A DNA stretch of 64,000 bases from Streptomyces liangshanensis (GCF_011694815.1 NZ_CP050177.1:2841001-2905000), one strand, 5' to 3'; positions 43,687 through 53,345 are shown, numbered from the stretch's first letter. Numbers and translations are program-made. Notes: generated from the sequence alone by a model not told the origin.

Positions 43687-44292
43687 ATGACCGCTCCCCG
43701 TCGCAGGCTCGTGCTCGCCTCCGCCTCCCCCGCCCGCCTCTCCCTGCTCCGTCAGGCCGGGCTCGCGCCCGAGGTGATCGTCAGCGGGGTCGACGAGGAC
43801 GCCCTGTCCGCCCCGACCCCCGCCGCGCTCGCGCTGCTGCTCGCGGAGGCCAAGGCCACCGCCGTGGCGGGCCTCCCCGGGACGGCGGGCGCGCTGGTCG
43901 TCGGCTGCGACTCCGTGCTCGACCTGGACGGCGAGGCCCTCGGCAAGCCCGCAGACGCCGAAGAGGCCACCACCCGCTGGAAGTCGATGCGCGGTCGCGA
44001 GGGGATCCTCAGGACCGGCCACTGCGTGATCGACACGGTGACCGGCCGCCGCGCGTCCGAGACCGCCTCCACGACCGTCCGCTTCGGCACGCCGTCGGAC
44101 GCCGAGATCGCCGCGTACGTCGCGACGGGCGAGCCGCTGCACGTGGCGGGGTCGTTCACGCTGGACGGCCGCTCGGCGCCGTTCGTCGACTCGATCGAGG
44201 GCAGCCACGGGAACGTGATCGGCCTGTCACTGCCCCTGCTGCGTCGGCTGCTGGCCGAGCACGGGGTGCCGATCACCGATCTGTGGGTCTGA
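43687..44292 (+). CDS. maf: Maf-like nucleotide pyrophosphatase
   Basis: 201 residues from ATG 43687; TACGAT eight bases ahead looks like a -10 element, so the message is probably leaderless. Seen: [19 protein letters not shown], the catalytic [16 protein letters not shown], and [34 protein letters not shown], which are the Maf/Ham1-fold signature blocks. Known activity: hydrolyses dTTP, UTP and modified nucleoside triphosphates to monophosphates (house-cleaning), formerly linked to septum formation. The 3' end overlaps the convergent membrane gene by 66 bases. Confidence 0.93.
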   Translation: MTAPRRRLVLASASPARLSLLRQAGLAPEVIVSGVDEDALSAPTPAALALLLAEAKATAVAGLPGTAGALVVGCDSVLDLDGEALGKPADAEEATTRWKSMRGREGILRTGHCVIDTVTGRRASETASTTVRFGTPSDAEIAAYVATGEPLHVAGSFTLDGRSAPFVDSIEGSHGNVIGLSLPLLRRLLAEHGVPITDLWV

Positions 44293-44763
44293 GGTTCCCG
44301 GATCCGAGGTCACCGGGTCCGAGAACTCCGGGCCGGACGGGGCCCGCGGGGCCGGCAGTTCCGACGCGCCCGGCGCGTCCGCGGGACCCACCAGCACCAG
44401 GACGACCAGCGCCAGCACCCCCGTCATCCACGCGAACGCCGTCCACCCCACCAGCCCGACCGTCAACGCGCCGAGCACGCCGTGCACCACCGCGCAGGTG
44501 ATCAGCACGACCCGGCCGAAGCGGCCGGGGGCGCGGTGTGTCAGGGCCGTACGCATCATGATCACCGCGCACAGGACGAGGAAAAGGGCGGTCACGCCGC
44601 CCAGCGCCCACGTACCGGCGGACATGGCGTCGGGGTCGACGCCGGCCAGGGACATCCTCTGGTTGTGGACGACGGTGGCGAGCACCCCGTTGACGAACAG
44701 GAAGCCGACGGCCTCCACCAGCAGCACGCTCGCGGCCACCCAGGCCACGGGTCCGCGTATCAC
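44227..44763 (-). CDS. Four-helix membrane protein, convergent with maf
   Basis: 178 residues from the GTG at 44763, picked for GAGGGTGG directly ahead; an ATG 42 bases earlier is possible. Seen: four hydrophobic helices ([72 protein letters not shown]) and a Pro/Ser/Asp-rich cytoplasmic tail after residue 135. No family recognised. The tail coding region overlaps maf antisense over 44227-44292, which is unusual for this window. Confidence 0.75.
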   Translation of the reverse strand: MIRGPVAWVAASVLLVEAVGFLFVNGVLATVVHNQRMSLAGVDPDAMSAGTWALGGVTALFLVLCAVIMMRTALTHRAPGRFGRVVLITCAVVHGVLGALTVGLVGWTAFAWMTGVLALVVLVLVGPADAPGASELPAPRAPSGPEFSDPVTSDPGTSDPQIGDRHPVLGQQPTQQGQ

Positions 44764-45110
44764 GGCACCACCCTCTTCAGCTGTTACCGGCAGTACGGAC
44801 GACATCGCGCACGCTACTCACCGGTAAACGGCGGGACAAGGGCTTGGGCGGAAGCAAAGAATCCTGGGCCCGTTCGTAGAGAGTCAACAAAGAAACACGA
44901 TCGAGCGCGGGGCACACTGACAGAGAAACGGACCGCACTCGACCGTTACTGTGCGGGGGAGGATCCGGGCGTACCGTGGTGCCACAAGGGAATTCGCGAC
45001 TTGGGCAAGCCTCGACTCACGCTCCGTGTGGGCAAGCTCACCACTGGGGACGGGTCGAGGGGGCGTGTCGGCAGTCCCTAAACTCAGCTTGTTCCAAGGA
45101 GGGAGCCATC
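44764..45110. promoter_or_regulatory. Upstream region of accA2
   Basis: 347 bases with locally lower GC (for example TAGAGAGTCAACAAAGAAAC near 44877-44896). A -10-like TAAACT at 45079-45084 sits 12 bases before the AAGGAGGGA ribosome site (45096-45104); its -35 is poor. No gene or riboswitch-like fold could be supported. Confidence 0.4.
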
Positions 45111-46862
45111 GTGCGCAAGGTGCTCATCGCCAACCGAGGCGAAATCGCTGTCCGCGTCGCCCGTGCCTGCCGGGACGCCGGAATCGCGAGCGTAGCCGTC
45201 TACGCCGATCCGGACCGGGATGCCCTGCATGTCCGCGCGGCCGACGAGGCGTTCGCCCTGGGCGGTGACACCCCGGCCACCAGCTATCTGGACATGGCCA
45301 AGGTGCTCGGGGCCGCGAAGGACTCCGGGGCGGACGCGGTCCACCCCGGCTACGGATTCCTTTCCGAGAACGCCGAATTCGCCCAGGCCGTCCTCGACGC
45401 CGGGCTGACGTGGATCGGCCCGCCGCCGCAGGCGATCCGCGACCTCGGCGACAAGGTCGCCGCGCGGCACATCGCGCAGCGCGCCGGCGCCCCGCTCGTC
45501 GCGGGCACGCCCGACCCGGTGTCCGGCTCGGACGAGGTCGTGGCGTTCGCCAAGGAGAACGGGCTGCCGATCGCGATCAAGGCGGCCTTCGGCGGGGGCG
45601 GGCGCGGGCTGAAGGTGGCCCGCACGCTGGAGGAGATCCCGGAGCTGTACGACTCCGCCGTGCGCGAGGCCGTCGCGGCCTTCGGGCGGGGCGAGTGCTT
45701 CGTGGAGCGGTACCTGGACAAGCCCCGGCACGTCGAGACGCAGTGCCTGGCCGACACGCACGGCAACGTGGTCGTCGTCTCCACCCGTGACTGCTCGCTC
45801 CAGCGCCGCCACCAGAAGCTGGTCGAGGAGGCGCCCGCGCCGTTCCTGAGCGAGGCACAGAACGCGGAGCTGTACGCCGCGTCGAAGGCCATCCTCAAGG
45901 AGGCCGGCTATGTGGGCGCGGGCACCGTCGAGTTCCTCGTCGGCGCCGACGGCACGATCTCCTTCCTGGAGGTCAACACCCGCCTCCAGGTGGAGCACCC
46001 GGTCACCGAGGAGGTCACCGGGATCGACCTCGTCCGCGAGATGTTCCGGATCGCCGACGGCGAGGAGCTGGGGTACGGGGACCCGGCGGTGCGGGGTCAC
46101 TCCTTCGAGTTCCGTATCAACGGCGAGGACCCGGGCCGGGGCTTCCTGCCCGCGCCGGGCACCGTCACCACGTTCGCCCCGCCCACCGGCCCCGGTGTCC
46201 GCCTGGACGCGGGCGTCGAGTCGGGCAGCGTGATCGGCCCGGCGTGGGACTCCCTGCTGGCCAAGCTGGTCATCACCGGCGCCACCCGCGAGCAGGCGCT
46301 CCAGCGCGCGGCGCGCGCGCTCGCCGAGTTCGACGTGCAGGGCATGGCCACGGCGATCCCCTTCCACCGCGCGGTGGTCGCGGACCCGGCGTTCACCGCC
46401 GACCCGTTCACGATCCACACGCGGTGGATCGAGACGGAGTTCGTCAACACGATCCCGCCGTTCGCCGTGCCGTCCGACGGCGACGAGGACGAGTCGGGCC
46501 GCGAGACGATCGTGGTCGAGGTGGGCGGCAAGCGCCTGGAGGTCTCGCTGCCGACCAGCCTGGGCATGACCCTGGCCCGTACGGGTCTGGCCGCCGGCGC
46601 CCGCCCCAAGCGCCGCGCCACCAAGAAGTCGGGCCCCGCCGCCTCCGGCGACTCCCTCGCGTCCCCGATGCAGGGCACGATCGTCAAGGTCGCGGTGGAG
46701 GAGGGCCAGGAGGTCAAGGAGGGCGAGCTGATCGTCGTCCTGGAGGCCATGAAGATGGAACAGCCCCTGAACGCCCACCGCTCGGGCACGGTCAAGAGCC
46801 TGAACGCCACGGTCGGCTCGTCGGTCACCTCGGGCGCCCTGATCTGCGAGATCAAGGACTGA
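45111..46862 (+). CDS. accA2: Acyl-CoA carboxylase alpha subunit (biotin carboxylase + BCCP)
   Basis: 583 residues from GTG 45111, fixed by AAGGAGGGA upstream. Seen: biotin carboxylase domain starting [21 protein letters not shown]-grasp loop [53 protein letters not shown]; then a linker with basic KRRATKKSG; then the biotinyl domain with EAMKMEQPL (biotin on K548). Role: carboxylates biotin with ATP and bicarbonate and feeds both acetyl- and propionyl-CoA carboxylase beta subunits. Shared alpha subunit for PccB here and AccB elsewhere. A good terminator follows. Confidence 0.96.
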   Translation: MRKVLIANRGEIAVRVARACRDAGIASVAVYADPDRDALHVRAADEAFALGGDTPATSYLDMAKVLGAAKDSGADAVHPGYGFLSENAEFAQAVLDAGLTWIGPPPQAIRDLGDKVAARHIAQRAGAPLVAGTPDPVSGSDEVVAFAKENGLPIAIKAAFGGGGRGLKVARTLEEIPELYDSAVREAVAAFGRGECFVERYLDKPRHVETQCLADTHGNVVVVSTRDCSLQRRHQKLVEEAPAPFLSEAQNAELYAASKAILKEAGYVGAGTVEFLVGADGTISFLEVNTRLQVEHPVTEEVTGIDLVREMFRIADGEELGYGDPAVRGHSFEFRINGEDPGRGFLPAPGTVTTFAPPTGPGVRLDAGVESGSVIGPAWDSLLAKLVITGATREQALQRAARALAEFDVQGMATAIPFHRAVVADPAFTADPFTIHTRWIETEFVNTIPPFAVPSDGDEDESGRETIVVEVGGKRLEVSLPTSLGMTLARTGLAAGARPKRRATKKSGPAASGDSLASPMQGTIVKVAVEEGQEVKEGELIVVLEAMKMEQPLNAHRSGTVKSLNATVGSSVTSGALICEIKD

Positions 46863-46886
46863 CGAGGACCGCACCACACCCGACGA

Positions 46887-46917
46887 GAAGCCCCGGCCAC
46901 CACCAGGCCGGGGCTTC
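46887..46917. terminator. Terminator after accA2
   Basis: A 12-bp perfect stem, GAAGCCCCGGCC (46887-46898) with GGCCGGGGCTTC (46906-46917), and a 7-base loop, placed between convergent accA2 and the DeoR-type gene. Confidence 0.9.
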
Positions 46918-46952
46918 CGGCGTTGTCGCCGCCCGGCCCCCGGCTCAGTCGT

Positions 46953-47930
46953 TCAGCGGCGGCGCAGGTCCGCCACGCGGGGGCGGTCCGTCGGTTGGGG
47001 GTCTGTCAGGGAGGTCGGGGCGCTGCGCAGTTGGGGGCCCGCCGGTGGTGCGGGGCGGGTGCGGCGCTGGCCGGGCAGGGGTACGTCCCGGCGGGGCCGG
47101 CCGCCCGACGGGACGCCGTCACCCGCCGGGGCGCCGGCTCCCGCGGGCCCGGTGCCCGCGACCGTGATCTGCACGCCCTGGTCGGCGAGCGCCTGGAGCT
47201 CCGTCCCCGCGCGGTCGTCGTGCGCGGGCGGTTCGTCGGTGACCAGCCGGCTGATCAGGTCGGTGGGCACCGTCTGGAACATGGTGTCCGTACCGAGCTT
47301 GGTGTGGTCGGCCAGCACGACCACCTCCGCCGCCGCCTGCACCAGCGCCCGGTCGACGCTCGCCGAGAGCATGTTGGACGTGGACAGGCCGCGCTCGGCC
47401 GTCAGCCCGCTCCCGGACAGGAACGCGCGGCTGACCCGCAGCCCCTGGAGGGACTGCTCGGCGCCGCTGCCGACCAGCGCGTAGTTCGAGCCGCGCAGCG
47501 TGCCGCCCGTCATGACGACCTCGACGCGGTTGGCGTGCGCGAGGGCCTGGGCGACCAGCAGGGAGTTGGTGACGACGGTCAGCCCGGGGATGCGCGCGAG
47601 CCGGCGGGCCAGCTCCTGCGTCGTCGTACCGGCGCCGACGACCACGGCCTCGCCCTCTTCGACGAGACTCGCGGCGAGGTCGGCGATGGCCGTCTTCTCC
47701 GCCGTTGCGAGATGGGACTTTTGCGGAAAGCCGGATTCTCGCGTGAATCCGCCCGGCAGTACCGCACCGCCGTGCCGGCGGTCGAGGAGTCCTTCTGCCT
47801 CGAGCGCCCGCACGTCCCGCCGGACGGTCACTTCGGAGGTCTGGACGACACGGGCGAGCTCACGGAGCGACACGGCCCCGTTGGCGCGCACCATTTCGAG
47901 GATCAATTGGCGACGTTCTGCAGCGAACAC
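46953..47930 (-). CDS. DeoR-family transcriptional regulator
   Basis: 325 residues, GTG at 47930. Seen: an N-terminal helix-turn-helix (ERRQLILEMVRANGAVSLRELARVVQTSEVTVRRDVRALEAEGLLDRRHGGAV, shown in part), then the sugar-phosphate-sensing DeoRC fold (EKTAIADLAASLVEEGEAVVVGAGTTTQELARRL; GGTLRGSNYALVG; VVLADHTKLGTD). The last ~70 residues are a Pro/Arg-rich extension unlike the family. Family role: repressor released by a sugar phosphate. It lies near PNP and deoC, so a nucleoside or deoxyribose signal is plausible, but the operators of those genes do not match the dyad before this gene. Confidence 0.9.
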   Translation of the reverse strand: MFAAERRQLILEMVRANGAVSLRELARVVQTSEVTVRRDVRALEAEGLLDRRHGGAVLPGGFTRESGFPQKSHLATAEKTAIADLAASLVEEGEAVVVGAGTTTQELARRLARIPGLTVVTNSLLVAQALAHANRVEVVMTGGTLRGSNYALVGSGAEQSLQGLRVSRAFLSGSGLTAERGLSTSNMLSASVDRALVQAAAEVVVLADHTKLGTDTMFQTVPTDLISRLVTDEPPAHDDRAGTELQALADQGVQITVAGTGPAGAGAPAGDGVPSGGRPRRDVPLPGQRRTRPAPPAGPQLRSAPTSLTDPQPTDRPRVADLRRR

Positions 47931-47957
47931 GAAACTGACAGTAACCCCAACGACCGT

Positions 47958-47970
47958 CTGCTTTCAGCAG
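47958..47970. promoter_or_regulatory. Dyad upstream of the DeoR-type regulator
   Basis: CTGCT-TTC-AGCAG, a perfect 5-bp inverted repeat 28 bases before the GTG, in a locally AT-richer promoter region. Could be the site of autoregulation; DeoR-type proteins often control themselves. No experimental support. Confidence 0.4.
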
Positions 47971-48084
47971 TTTGCGGCGAATAACAGAAGTTGTACACAG
48001 ACGAGCGTCCGAAGTGGTATTGGACGATCGGTACGGTGGCGAGGGCGCCCGCGCGCGGGACCGCGGGGCGCCCCCGGCCGCGCG

Positions 48085-49524
48085 TCAGGCCTCCTCGGCC
48101 GCCCTCTTCGTGTGCAACTGCCGCGCCACCTCGGCGATCGAGCCCGACAGCGACGGATACACCGTGAAGGTGTTCGCGATCTGCTCGACCGTGAGGCTGT
48201 TGTCCACGGCGACCGCGATGGGGTGGATCAGCTCGCTCGCGCGCGGGGCGACGACCACGCCGCCGACCACGATTCCCGTACCGGGACGAGCGAATATCTT
48301 GACGAAGCCGTCCCGGATGCCCTGCATCTTGGCGCGCGGGTTGCGCAGCAGCGGCAGCTTGACGACCCGGGCCTCGATCTTGCCGCTGTCGACGTCCGAC
48401 TGGCTGTAGCCGACGGTCGCGATCTCCGGGTCGGTGAAGACGTTCGACGAGACCGTCTTGAGGTTCAGCGGGGCCACCGCGTCCCCCAGGAAGTGGTACA
48501 TCGCGATACGGCCCTGCATCGCGGCGACGGACGCGAGCGCGAAGATGCCGGTCACGTCACCGGCCGCGTACACGCCGGGCGCGGAGGTACGGGACACCCG
48601 GTCGGTCTTGATGTGGCCCGAGTCCTTGACCACGACACCGGCCTCCTGGAGGCCCATCCCCCGGGTGTTGGGGATCGCGCCGACCGCCATCAGGCAGTGC
48701 GTACCGGAGATGACCCGGCCGTCCGCGAGGGACACCTCGACGCGGTCGCCGACCCGCTTGACGGCCTCGGCGCGCGAGCGGGACATCACGTTCATGCCGC
48801 GGCGGCGGAAGACGTCCTCCAGGACGGCGGCGGCGTCCGGGTCCTCGCCCGGCAGCACCCGGTCACGGGACGAGACGAGCGTCACACGGGAGCCCAGCGC
48901 CTGGTACGCGCCGGCGAACTCCGCGCCCGTGACACCCGACCCGACCACGATCAGCTCCTCGGGGAGCTCTTCGAGGTCGTACACCTGCGTCCAGTTGAGG
49001 ATCCGCTCGCCGTCCGGCTGCGCGTCCGGGATCTCCCGGGGGTGCGCGCCGGTCGCGATCAGCACGGCGTCGGCGGTGAGCGACTCCTCGCTGCCGTCCG
49101 CCGCCGTCACGACCACCTGGCGCGACCCGTCCACGGCCTGCCGCCCGTCCAGCCGGCCGCGGCCGCGCATGACCCGCGCGCCGGCCCGGGTGACGGAGGC
49201 GGTGATGTCGTGGGACTGGGCGAGGGCGAGCCGCTTCACGCGCCGGTTGACCTTGCCGAGGTCGACGCCGACGACCCGCGCCTTCTGTTCGAGCGGAGGC
49301 GTGTCGTCCGCGACGATGATCCCCAGTTCCTCGTACGAGGAGTCGAAGGACGTCATCACCTCGGCCGTCGCGATGAGGGTCTTCGACGGGACGCAGTCGG
49401 TCAGCACCGACGCGCCACCGAGCCCGTCGCAGTCGACGACGGTCACCTCCGCGCCGAGCTGGGCGCCCACCAGGGCCGCCTCGTAGCCGCCGGGTCCGCC
49501 GCCGATGATCACGATCCGGGTCAC
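48085..49524 (-). CDS. lpdA: NAD(P)H-quinone dehydrogenase of the dihydrolipoamide dehydrogenase fold (LpdA-like)
   Basis: 479 residues from GTG 49524 (GAGGCGGA ahead). Seen: FAD motif IVIIGGGPGGYEAALVGAQLG, NAD motif VVGSGVTGAEFAGAY, FAD motif 2 GVYAAGDVTG and the interface domain. Odd but meaningful: the usual redox pair GGTCLNVGCIPSK reads GGASVLTDCVPSK, so one cysteine of the disulphide is missing. The same change is known in M. tuberculosis LpdA (Rv3303c), which reduces quinones instead of lipoamide; I infer the same here. Cytosolic flavoprotein. Divergent from the cyclotransferase gene. Confidence 0.88.
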   Translation of the reverse strand: MTRIVIIGGGPGGYEAALVGAQLGAEVTVVDCDGLGGASVLTDCVPSKTLIATAEVMTSFDSSYEELGIIVADDTPPLEQKARVVGVDLGKVNRRVKRLALAQSHDITASVTRAGARVMRGRGRLDGRQAVDGSRQVVVTAADGSEESLTADAVLIATGAHPREIPDAQPDGERILNWTQVYDLEELPEELIVVGSGVTGAEFAGAYQALGSRVTLVSSRDRVLPGEDPDAAAVLEDVFRRRGMNVMSRSRAEAVKRVGDRVEVSLADGRVISGTHCLMAVGAIPNTRGMGLQEAGVVVKDSGHIKTDRVSRTSAPGVYAAGDVTGIFALASVAAMQGRIAMYHFLGDAVAPLNLKTVSSNVFTDPEIATVGYSQSDVDSGKIEARVVKLPLLRNPRAKMQGIRDGFVKIFARPGTGIVVGGVVVAPRASELIHPIAVAVDNSLTVEQIANTFTVYPSLSGSIAEVARQLHTKRAAEEA

Positions 49525-49744
49525 GAAAAAGTCCGCCTCGCATGGTCGACCCGGCCCATCGACACCCCGGCCGGGGTTCCGGGGGTGTCCCCGGGGGATG
49601 CAGTCGTACCCCATTGTCCCGCACCCGCCAAGTGGATTCGTCCCCGCCCGTCAGGTTCCTCCACCGGAAGATCACCCGCCATCCGTCCGGACGTCCTGCC
49701 GGTGCACCGGCGGCCACGCCCCCACCTCCCGTACCCTCGGACCC

Positions 49745-50182
49745 ATGTCGCTCTACGCCGCCTACGCCGGCAACCTCGACGCGCGGCTGATGTCCCGCCG
49801 CGCCCCGCACTCACCGTTGCGCGGGACCGGCTGGCTCAACGGCTGGCGGCTCACCTTCGGTGGGGAGCAGATGGGCTGGGAGGGAGCGCTGGCCACGATC
49901 GTGGAAGCGCCGCGTTCCCAGGTGTTCGTCGCGCTGTACGACATCGCGCCGATGGACGAGGACTCGATGGACCGCTGGGAGGGTGTCGGGCTCGACATCT
50001 ACCGGCGGATGCGGGTGCGGGTCGACACGCTGGACGGCGAGGAGCCGACCTGGGTGTACGTGCTGAACGGGTACGAGGGCGGCCTGCCCTCCGCCCGTTA
50101 CCTGGGCGAGCTGGCCGACGCGGCGGATTCGGCGGGGGCGCCGCACGACTACGTGATGGAGCTGCGCAAGCGCCCCTGTTGA
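49745..50182 (+). CDS. Gamma-glutamylcyclotransferase-like protein
   Basis: 145 residues, ATG at 49745; a -10-like TACCCT lies 7 bases ahead of the ATG, so the message may be leaderless. Seen: the GGCT fold opening SLYAAYAGNLDARLMSRRAPHSP, the conserved acid region VALYDIAPMDEDSMDRWEGVG with the catalytic Glu, and YVLNGYEGGLPSARYLGELADAA. Family reaction: release of 5-oxoproline from gamma-glutamyl compounds. In an organism that uses mycothiol and not glutathione the substrate is uncertain. Here the usual YGSN motif reads YAGN. Confidence 0.85.
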   Translation: MSLYAAYAGNLDARLMSRRAPHSPLRGTGWLNGWRLTFGGEQMGWEGALATIVEAPRSQVFVALYDIAPMDEDSMDRWEGVGLDIYRRMRVRVDTLDGEEPTWVYVLNGYEGGLPSARYLGELADAADSAGAPHDYVMELRKRPC

Positions 50183-50244
50183 CGCTTCTCATCCTTTTGT
50201 CGGAAACGACAACTTAACGATCGCGGCACCGTCACCCCCGTCAT

Positions 50245-50274
50245 CTACGCGCGTAGGACATGACCGGCTACGCT
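50245..50274 (+). promoter_or_regulatory. Palindromic operator and promoter of the purine nucleoside phosphorylase gene
   Basis: The 12-bp perfect palindrome CTACGCGCGTAG lies at 50245-50256, followed by a -10-like TACGCT (50269-50274) 7 bases before the GTG at 50282. The message would be nearly leaderless. The identical palindrome stands before deoC at 57291-57302, also with a TAYGCT -10, which points to one shared regulator for nucleoside catabolism. Confidence 0.7.
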
Positions 50275-50281
50275 CATCCGC

Positions 50282-51112
50282 GTGAACGCATCTGTTATCC
50301 CGGCCTTCGCCGACGGACCTGCCGACCCCCATGCCGCCGCAGCCGAGGCCGCGGGCCTCCTGCGCGAGCTCACCGGCGCCGAAACCCACGACGTGGCCCT
50401 GGTGATGGGCTCGGGGTGGGGACCGGCCGTCGACGCGCTCGGGGAACCCGAAGCGGACTTCCCGGTGACCGAGCTGCCCGGGTTCCCGGCCCCCGCCGTC
50501 GCCGGCCACGGCGGCAGGATCCGCTCGTACAAGATCGCCGAGAAGCGCGCGCTGGTCTTCCTCGGCCGTACGCACTACTACGAGGGCCGCGGCGTCGCCG
50601 CCGTCGCCCACGGGGTCCGTACCGCCGTCGCCGCGGGCTGCAAGACCGTCGTCCTGACCAACGGCTGCGGCGGGCTCCGCGAGGGCATGCGCCCCGGCCA
50701 GCCGGTCCTGATCAGCGACCACATCAACCTGACGGCGGTCTCCCCGATCGTCGGCGCGCACTTCGTGGACCTGACGGACCTGTACTCCCCCCGGCTGCGC
50801 ACGCTCTGCAAGGAGATCGACCCGGCGCTGGAGGAGGGGGTGTACGTGCAGTTCCCCGGGCCGCACTACGAGACGCCCGCCGAGATCAACATGGTCCGCG
50901 TGATGGGCGGTGACCTCGTCGGCATGTCCACCGTGCTGGAGGCGATCGCGGCCCGCGAGGCCGGCGCCGAGGTGCTCGGCATCTCGCTGGTCACGAACCT
51001 GGCCGCGGGGATCTCCGGCGCGCCGCTGAACCACGAGGAGGTCCTCCAGGCGGGCCGCGACTCGGCCACGCAGATGGGGGCGTTGCTGGCACGGGTGCTG
51101 GAACGCGTGTGA
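50282..51112 (+). CDS. Purine-nucleoside phosphorylase (trimeric type)
   Basis: 276 residues, GTG at 50282. Seen: the PNP/MTAP family pattern [43 protein letters not shown] (phosphate His/Arg), [57 protein letters not shown] and [12 protein letters not shown], which has the Asn expected for 6-oxopurine preference. Reaction: (deoxy)inosine or guanosine plus phosphate to base plus (deoxy)ribose-1-phosphate. The next gene is a phosphosugar mutase that can pass the sugar phosphate on to DeoC. Confidence 0.95.
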   Translation: MNASVIPAFADGPADPHAAAAEAAGLLRELTGAETHDVALVMGSGWGPAVDALGEPEADFPVTELPGFPAPAVAGHGGRIRSYKIAEKRALVFLGRTHYYEGRGVAAVAHGVRTAVAAGCKTVVLTNGCGGLREGMRPGQPVLISDHINLTAVSPIVGAHFVDLTDLYSPRLRTLCKEIDPALEEGVYVQFPGPHYETPAEINMVRVMGGDLVGMSTVLEAIAAREAGAEVLGISLVTNLAAGISGAPLNHEEVLQAGRDSATQMGALLARVLERV

Positions 51113-51117
51113 CGCGC

Positions 51118-51196
51118 GGGGGTGTCGGGCCGGGGGCCGCGGGGGTGCCGGGCCGGGGGCCGCGGGGGTGTCGGGCCGGGGGCCGCGGGGGCGGGG
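51118..51196. repeat. Tandem 23-bp repeat after the PNP gene
   Basis: Three copies of a 23-bp unit with GTGTCGGGCCGGGGGCCGC (51118-51140, 51141-51163, 51164-51186) differing by a single T/C, plus a partial copy. The period is not a multiple of three, and no gene runs through it. Confidence 0.85.
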
Positions 51197-51240
51197 TGCG
51201 CCCGGGCGGGCGTGGCACCGGGGGCTTCCCGGGGCGGGGC

Positions 51241-51364
51241 GTGCGGCGCCGGGGCGTTTCCGGTACGGCTCGTACGGCACCGGGGCACTTCCGGTACGGG
51301 GTGCGCGGCACCCAGGCACTTCCGGTGCGGGATGCGCGGCACCGGGGCGCTTCCGGTGCGGAGG
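51241..51364. repeat. Tandem 31-bp repeat in the PNP-mutase interval
   Basis: Four imperfect 31-bp units (51241-51271, 51272-51302, 51303-51333, 51334-51364) sharing GGCACCGGGGCACTTCCGGT-type words. Together with the 23-bp repeat it fills much of the 553-base gap 51113-51665. The arms GGCACC and GGTGCG recur, so hairpins are possible. No gene supported here. Confidence 0.8.
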
Positions 51365-51665
51365 CACTTCCGGGCCCGGCTCGGTGGGGCGGGGCTTGTG
51401 GTACGGGGGTGCTCCCCCGGGCCGGGCGGGCCGCGTTCCGTGGGCGGTGGCTCGTGCGCACCTGCCGCCGCGACGGTGACGGAACGCCGTTGAATGACAG
51501 GGCCTGTGGCCACCTCGGCGTCCAAGGGGCCCGTCACCGGGCACCAGTCCCCCGAGCCCCGGCCACAAGTCCCCCAGCTCCCTAGCCCCCCATCTCCCCC
51601 CATCCCCAGGTACAAGTACAGCTACAGGTACAGGCGCCGGTTCCGGCGCGAGGAGGTAGAGCCCC

Positions 51666-53345
51666 GTGCAGCAGGACCCCACCGTGCAGCAGGACGTCGT
51701 CACGCGCGCCAAGACCTGGCTGGCCGAGGACCCGGACGCGGACACCCGTGCCGAACTCGCCGCGCTCATCGACGCCGCCGACCTGGACGCCCTGACCGAA
51801 CGCTTCTCCGGCACGCTCCAGTTCGGCACCGCCGGTCTGCGCGGCGAGCTCGGCGCCGGCCCCATGCGGATGAACCGCGCCGTGGTCATCCGGGCCGCGG
51901 CCGGCCTCGCCGCGTACCTCAAGGCGCGCGGGGAGGGCGGCGGGCTGGTGGTCGTCGGCTACGACGCCCGGTACAAGTCCGCCGACTTCGCCCGCGACAC
52001 CGCCGCCGTGATGACCGGCGCGGGCCTGCGCGCCGCCGTACTGCCGCGCCCGCTGCCGACCCCCGTGCTGGCCTTCGCCGTCCGGCACCTCGGCGCGGTC
52101 GCCGGGGTCGAGGTCACCGCCAGCCACAACCCGCCCCAGGACAACGGCTACAAGGTCTACCTCGGTGACGGCTCCCAGATCGTGCCGCCCGCCGACGGCG
52201 AGATCGCGGCCGAGATCGCCGCCGTCGGTCCGCTGGCCGGCGTGGCTCGGCCCGAGGACGGCTGGGAGATCCTCGGGGACGACGTCCTGGACGCGTATCT
52301 CGCCCGTACGGACACCGTCCTGACCCCCGGCTCACCGCGGACGGTGCGGGTCGTGCACACCGCGCTCCACGGCGTCGGTACGGAGACGCTCCTCGCGGCC
52401 TTCGCGCGCGCCGGCTTCCCCGCGCCGACCCTGGTCGCCGAACAGGCCGACCCCGACCCGGCGTTCCCGACGGTGGCCTTCCCCAACCCGGAGGAGCCCG
52501 GTGCGATGGACCTGGCGTTCGCGACGGCGCGGCGCGCACGGCCCGACCTGATCATCGCCAACGACCCGGACGCGGACCGGTGCGCGGTGGCCGTGCCCGA
52601 CGAGCACGCGGAGGACGGCGCGGGCTGGCGGACGCTGCGGGGCGACGAACTGGGCGTGCTGCTCGCGGCGCACCTCGTCGACAAGGGCGCGACCGGCACG
52701 CTGGCCGCCTCGATCGTCTCCTCGTCCCTGCTCGGCCGCATTGCGGAGGCGGCGGGGCTGGGGTACGAGGAGACGCTGACCGGCTTCAAGTGGATCGCGC
52801 GCGTCGAGGGTTTGCGGTACGGGTACGAGGAGGCGCTCGGCTACTGCGTGGACCCCGGCGGCGTACGCGACAAGGACGGCATCACGGCCGCGCTGCTGGT
52901 GGCGGAGCTGGCGTCCGAGCTGAAGGCCCAAGGCCGTACGCTCACCGACCTGCTGGACGACCTCGCGCTCGCGCACGGCCTGCACGCGACGGACCAGTTG
53001 TCCGTACGGGTCACGGACCTGTCCCTGATCACCGACGCGATGCACCGCCTGCGGGCCGACCCGCCGGTGGCGCTGGCCGGGCTGGACGTGGTCACGGCGG
53101 AGGACCTGAACGAGGGCGCGCGGGGGCTGCCGCCGACGGACGGGCTGCGTTACGTCCTGGACGGCCCGGGGAGCCGGGCGCGGGTGGTGGTGCGGCCCAG
53201 CGGCACGGAGCCGAAGATCAAGTGCTACCTGGAGGTCGTGGTGGGGGTGCCCTCGCGGGACGACCTGGGGGTGGCGCGGGCGGCCGCGGCACAGGTGCTG
53301 GCGTCCCTGAAGCACGACGTCGCGCTGGCGGCGGGCCTGGCGTAG
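51666..53345 (+). CDS. Phosphohexomutase/phosphopentomutase-type enzyme (phosphomannomutase family)
   Basis: 559 residues, GTG at 51666 with GAGGTAGAG ahead. Seen: LQFGTAGLRGELGAGPMRMN, the phosphoserine loop VEVTASHNPPQDNGYK (S153), metal motif IIANDPDADRCAVA, sugar loop YEEALGYCVDP and phosphate loop RPSGTEPKIK. The length and the GTAGLRG..GAGPMRMN opening match the PGM2-like branch, which includes enzymes acting on ribose-1- or deoxyribose-1-phosphate. Next to PNP and deoC, that pentose role is attractive: it would convert (deoxy)ribose-1-P to the 5-phosphate. Often annotated simply as phosphomannomutase. Confidence 0.88.
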   Translation: MQQDPTVQQDVVTRAKTWLAEDPDADTRAELAALIDAADLDALTERFSGTLQFGTAGLRGELGAGPMRMNRAVVIRAAAGLAAYLKARGEGGGLVVVGYDARYKSADFARDTAAVMTGAGLRAAVLPRPLPTPVLAFAVRHLGAVAGVEVTASHNPPQDNGYKVYLGDGSQIVPPADGEIAAEIAAVGPLAGVARPEDGWEILGDDVLDAYLARTDTVLTPGSPRTVRVVHTALHGVGTETLLAAFARAGFPAPTLVAEQADPDPAFPTVAFPNPEEPGAMDLAFATARRARPDLIIANDPDADRCAVAVPDEHAEDGAGWRTLRGDELGVLLAAHLVDKGATGTLAASIVSSSLLGRIAEAAGLGYEETLTGFKWIARVEGLRYGYEEALGYCVDPGGVRDKDGITAALLVAELASELKAQGRTLTDLLDDLALAHGLHATDQLSVRVTDLSLITDAMHRLRADPPVALAGLDVVTAEDLNEGARGLPPTDGLRYVLDGPGSRARVVVRPSGTEPKIKCYLEVVVGVPSRDDLGVARAAAAQVLASLKHDVALAAGLA

